Shown: positions 62,816 to 64,000 of the stretch, piece by piece
How the letters are laid out: each line of letters starts with the position of its first letter
Position numbering within the stretch: position 1 is the stretch's first letter
Notes under the pieces: model-generated
The model's input: only the letters and a program-made list of their open reading frames with translations
Told to the model about the DNA's origin: nothing
The model's database searches: none
DNA from: Mesobacillus foraminis
GTDB taxonomy: Bacteria; Bacillota; Bacilli; Bacillales; Cytobacillaceae
DNA: 64,000 nucleotides
Assembly: GCF_004340465.1 (NCBI RefSeq)
Contig: NZ_SLVV01000007.1
Location: forward strand, 124,001 to 188,000
Reading direction: 5' to 3'
Position numbers and translations under genes: made by a program

Positions 62816-64000
62816 TTGGTGCAAAGGCCCTGGTTAGATCAATATCCTCCAGAAATCCCTCGAACTTTAGATTATAAGGATGTGCCTGTCCAAAATTATT
62901 TAATGATGACAGCGAAGGAATTTCCCAGCAAGACAGCCATCCATTTTATGGGCAAAGAACTTACTTACAGGCAGGTATATGAATCGGCCAGAAAACTGGC
63001 AGGCTATCTCCAGTCGCTGGGTATAAAAAAAGGGGACAGAGCTGCCGTTATGCTTCCAAACACTCCTGCGTCCGTAATCAGCTATTTTGGCATTTTAATG
63101 GCAGGAGGCGTAGTTGTCCAAACGAATCCTCTTTACACAGAGCGTGAACTTGAATATCAGATGAAGGATTCAGGAGCAAAGGTGATTATTACACTCGATA
63201 TCCTTTTTCCCCGTGTAGCCAAAGTGAAAGCGCAGACAAATCTGGAGCATGTAATTGTAACCGCCATCAAAGATTATCTGCCTTTTCCAAAAAATTTAAT
63301 TTACCCATTCATCCAGAGGAAACAATCTGGGATCATCGTAAATATCGAACATGAAGGAAGCAACCATTTATTACCTGAGATCCTCAAACTCCCAATGGGC
63401 ACCCTCACTGAGTACGAATTCAATGTCAAAGACGACTTAGCACTCCTTCAATATACTGGGGGAACGACCGGCTTTCCAAAGGGTGTCATGCTCACGCACC
63501 ATAATCTTGTTGCTAATACGTCTATGTGTGAAGCTTGGTTATATAAGTGCAAAAGGGGAGAGGAAACCATTCTGGGAATCTTGCCATTCTTTCACGTTTA
63601 CGGGATGACAACGGTCTTGGTCCTTTCTGTCATGCAGGGCCAAAAAATGGTGCTGCTGCCAAAATTCGATGTAAAAACGACTTTAAAGACAATTCAAAAA
63701 CAACGCCCTTCATTATTTCCAGGGGCACCGACCATCTATATTGGTCTGCTGAATCATCCGGATTTAGGAAAATACAACTTATCGTCCATTGAAGCCTGTA
63801 TTAGCGGCTCGGCACCGTTGCCTTTGGAAGTACAGCAGAAGTTTGAGGAAGTTACAGGAGGAAAGCTTGTGGAAGGATATGGCCTGACGGAATCTTCACC
63901 TGTCACACATTCCAATTTTTTATGGGATCAAAAACGGGTTCCGGGGAGTATTGGCGTCCCTTATCCTGACACAGATGCCGCTATATTTTCCCTGCAAAAT
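62816..64000 (+). CDS. lcfA: Long-chain fatty acid-CoA ligase (5' part, cut by window end)
   Basis: First 395 codons of an AMP-forming acyl-CoA synthetase that activates long-chain fatty acids for beta-oxidation. Visible signatures are the P-loop-like YTGGTTGFPKGVMLTH (about 213-228), IMAGGVVVQTNPLYTERELEYQM and GYGLTESSPVTHSNF near 355-370. It starts at TTG 62816 (GTG 62819 is equally possible) behind GAGGAGGCG. No stop occurs because the window ends inside the gene; it should be about 560 residues. Confidence 0.93.
   Translation, partial: MVQRPWLDQYPPEIPRTLDYKDVPVQNYLMMTAKEFPSKTAIHFMGKELTYRQVYESARKLAGYLQSLGIKKGDRAAVMLPNTPASVISYFGILMAGGVVVQTNPLYTERELEYQMKDSGAKVIITLDILFPRVAKVKAQTNLEHVIVTAIKDYLPFPKNLIYPFIQRKQSGIIVNIEHEGSNHLLPEILKLPMGTLTEYEFNVKDDLALLQYTGGTTGFPKGVMLTHHNLVANTSMCEAWLYKCKRGEETILGILPFFHVYGMTTVLVLSVMQGQKMVLLPKFDVKTTLKTIQKQRPSLFPGAPTIYIGLLNHPDLGKYNLSSIEACISGSAPLPLEVQQKFEEVTGGKLVEGYGLTESSPVTHSNFLWDQKRVPGSIGVPYPDTDAAIFSLQN

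Overview
The window is an ordinary chromosomal stretch of an endospore-forming Bacillaceae bacterium of moderate G+C content. It is largely colinear with the ytkL-lcfA region of Bacillus subtilis (comparison from memory, not a search). Signs of this group are the sporulation genes (ytrHI, ytvI, ytaF, ytxC, sspI), T-box leaders on thrS and pheS, an L20 leader before infC-rpmI-rplT, GapB, the DnaB/DnaI primosome proteins, and TTG/GTG starts behind strong Shine-Dalgarno sites. I saw no tRNA, rRNA, IS element, prophage or CRISPR array.

Layout. 0-6.2 kb: M24 peptidase (-), ytkL, a small membrane protein, the four-domain regulator ytoI, ytpI (-), nrnA and the sporulation pair ytrHI (-). 6.3-18.3 kb: dnaE, malic enzyme, a GntR/FadR-type regulator, accDA, pfkA-pyk, fxsA, ytvI (-). 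18.5-23.6 kb: ytwI, then the TCA genes citZ-icd-mdh and a hotdog/MaoC-like gene. 23.6-32 kb: phoPR, hflKC, polA-mutM. 32.3-36.3 kb: a secreted 1321-residue nuclease/5'-nucleotidase, the clearest accessory gene. 36.4-44.2 kb: ytaF-coaE, gapB, speD, an unknown gene, nrdR-dnaB-dnaI, ytxC. 44.2-48 kb: thrS with T-box and infC-rpmI-rplT with L20 leader. 48-51.7 kb: ysdA, ysdB (-), a dUTPase, ysdC, sspI (-), ysgA. 51.7-64 kb: pheST with T-box, rnhC (-), zapA-cvpA, polX, mutS2, yshE, an unlisted 25-residue membrane microprotein, and lcfA cut by the window end.

How it fits together. Central carbon metabolism (PfkA, Pyk, malic enzyme, CitZ, Icd, Mdh, GapB) sits beside malonyl-CoA synthesis (AccDA) and replication/repair (DnaE, PolA, MutM, DnaB, DnaI, PolX, MutS2, RNase HIII). 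The most informative signals are regulatory. Two nearly identical TGGTC-type palindromes lie before the malic enzyme-gntR operon and before accDA, suggesting that the GntR protein controls both. Four TTWACA-like repeats at exact 11-bp spacing form a Pho box directly after phoR, driving only a predicted ~60-nt transcript before a terminator. There are also cre-like sites at pfkA and citZ, a CcpN-like pair at gapB, a sigma-W promoter at ysdB and a sigma-E promoter at ytrHI. Starts were chosen by Shine-Dalgarno spacing and remembered homologue length; infC begins with the rare AUU.
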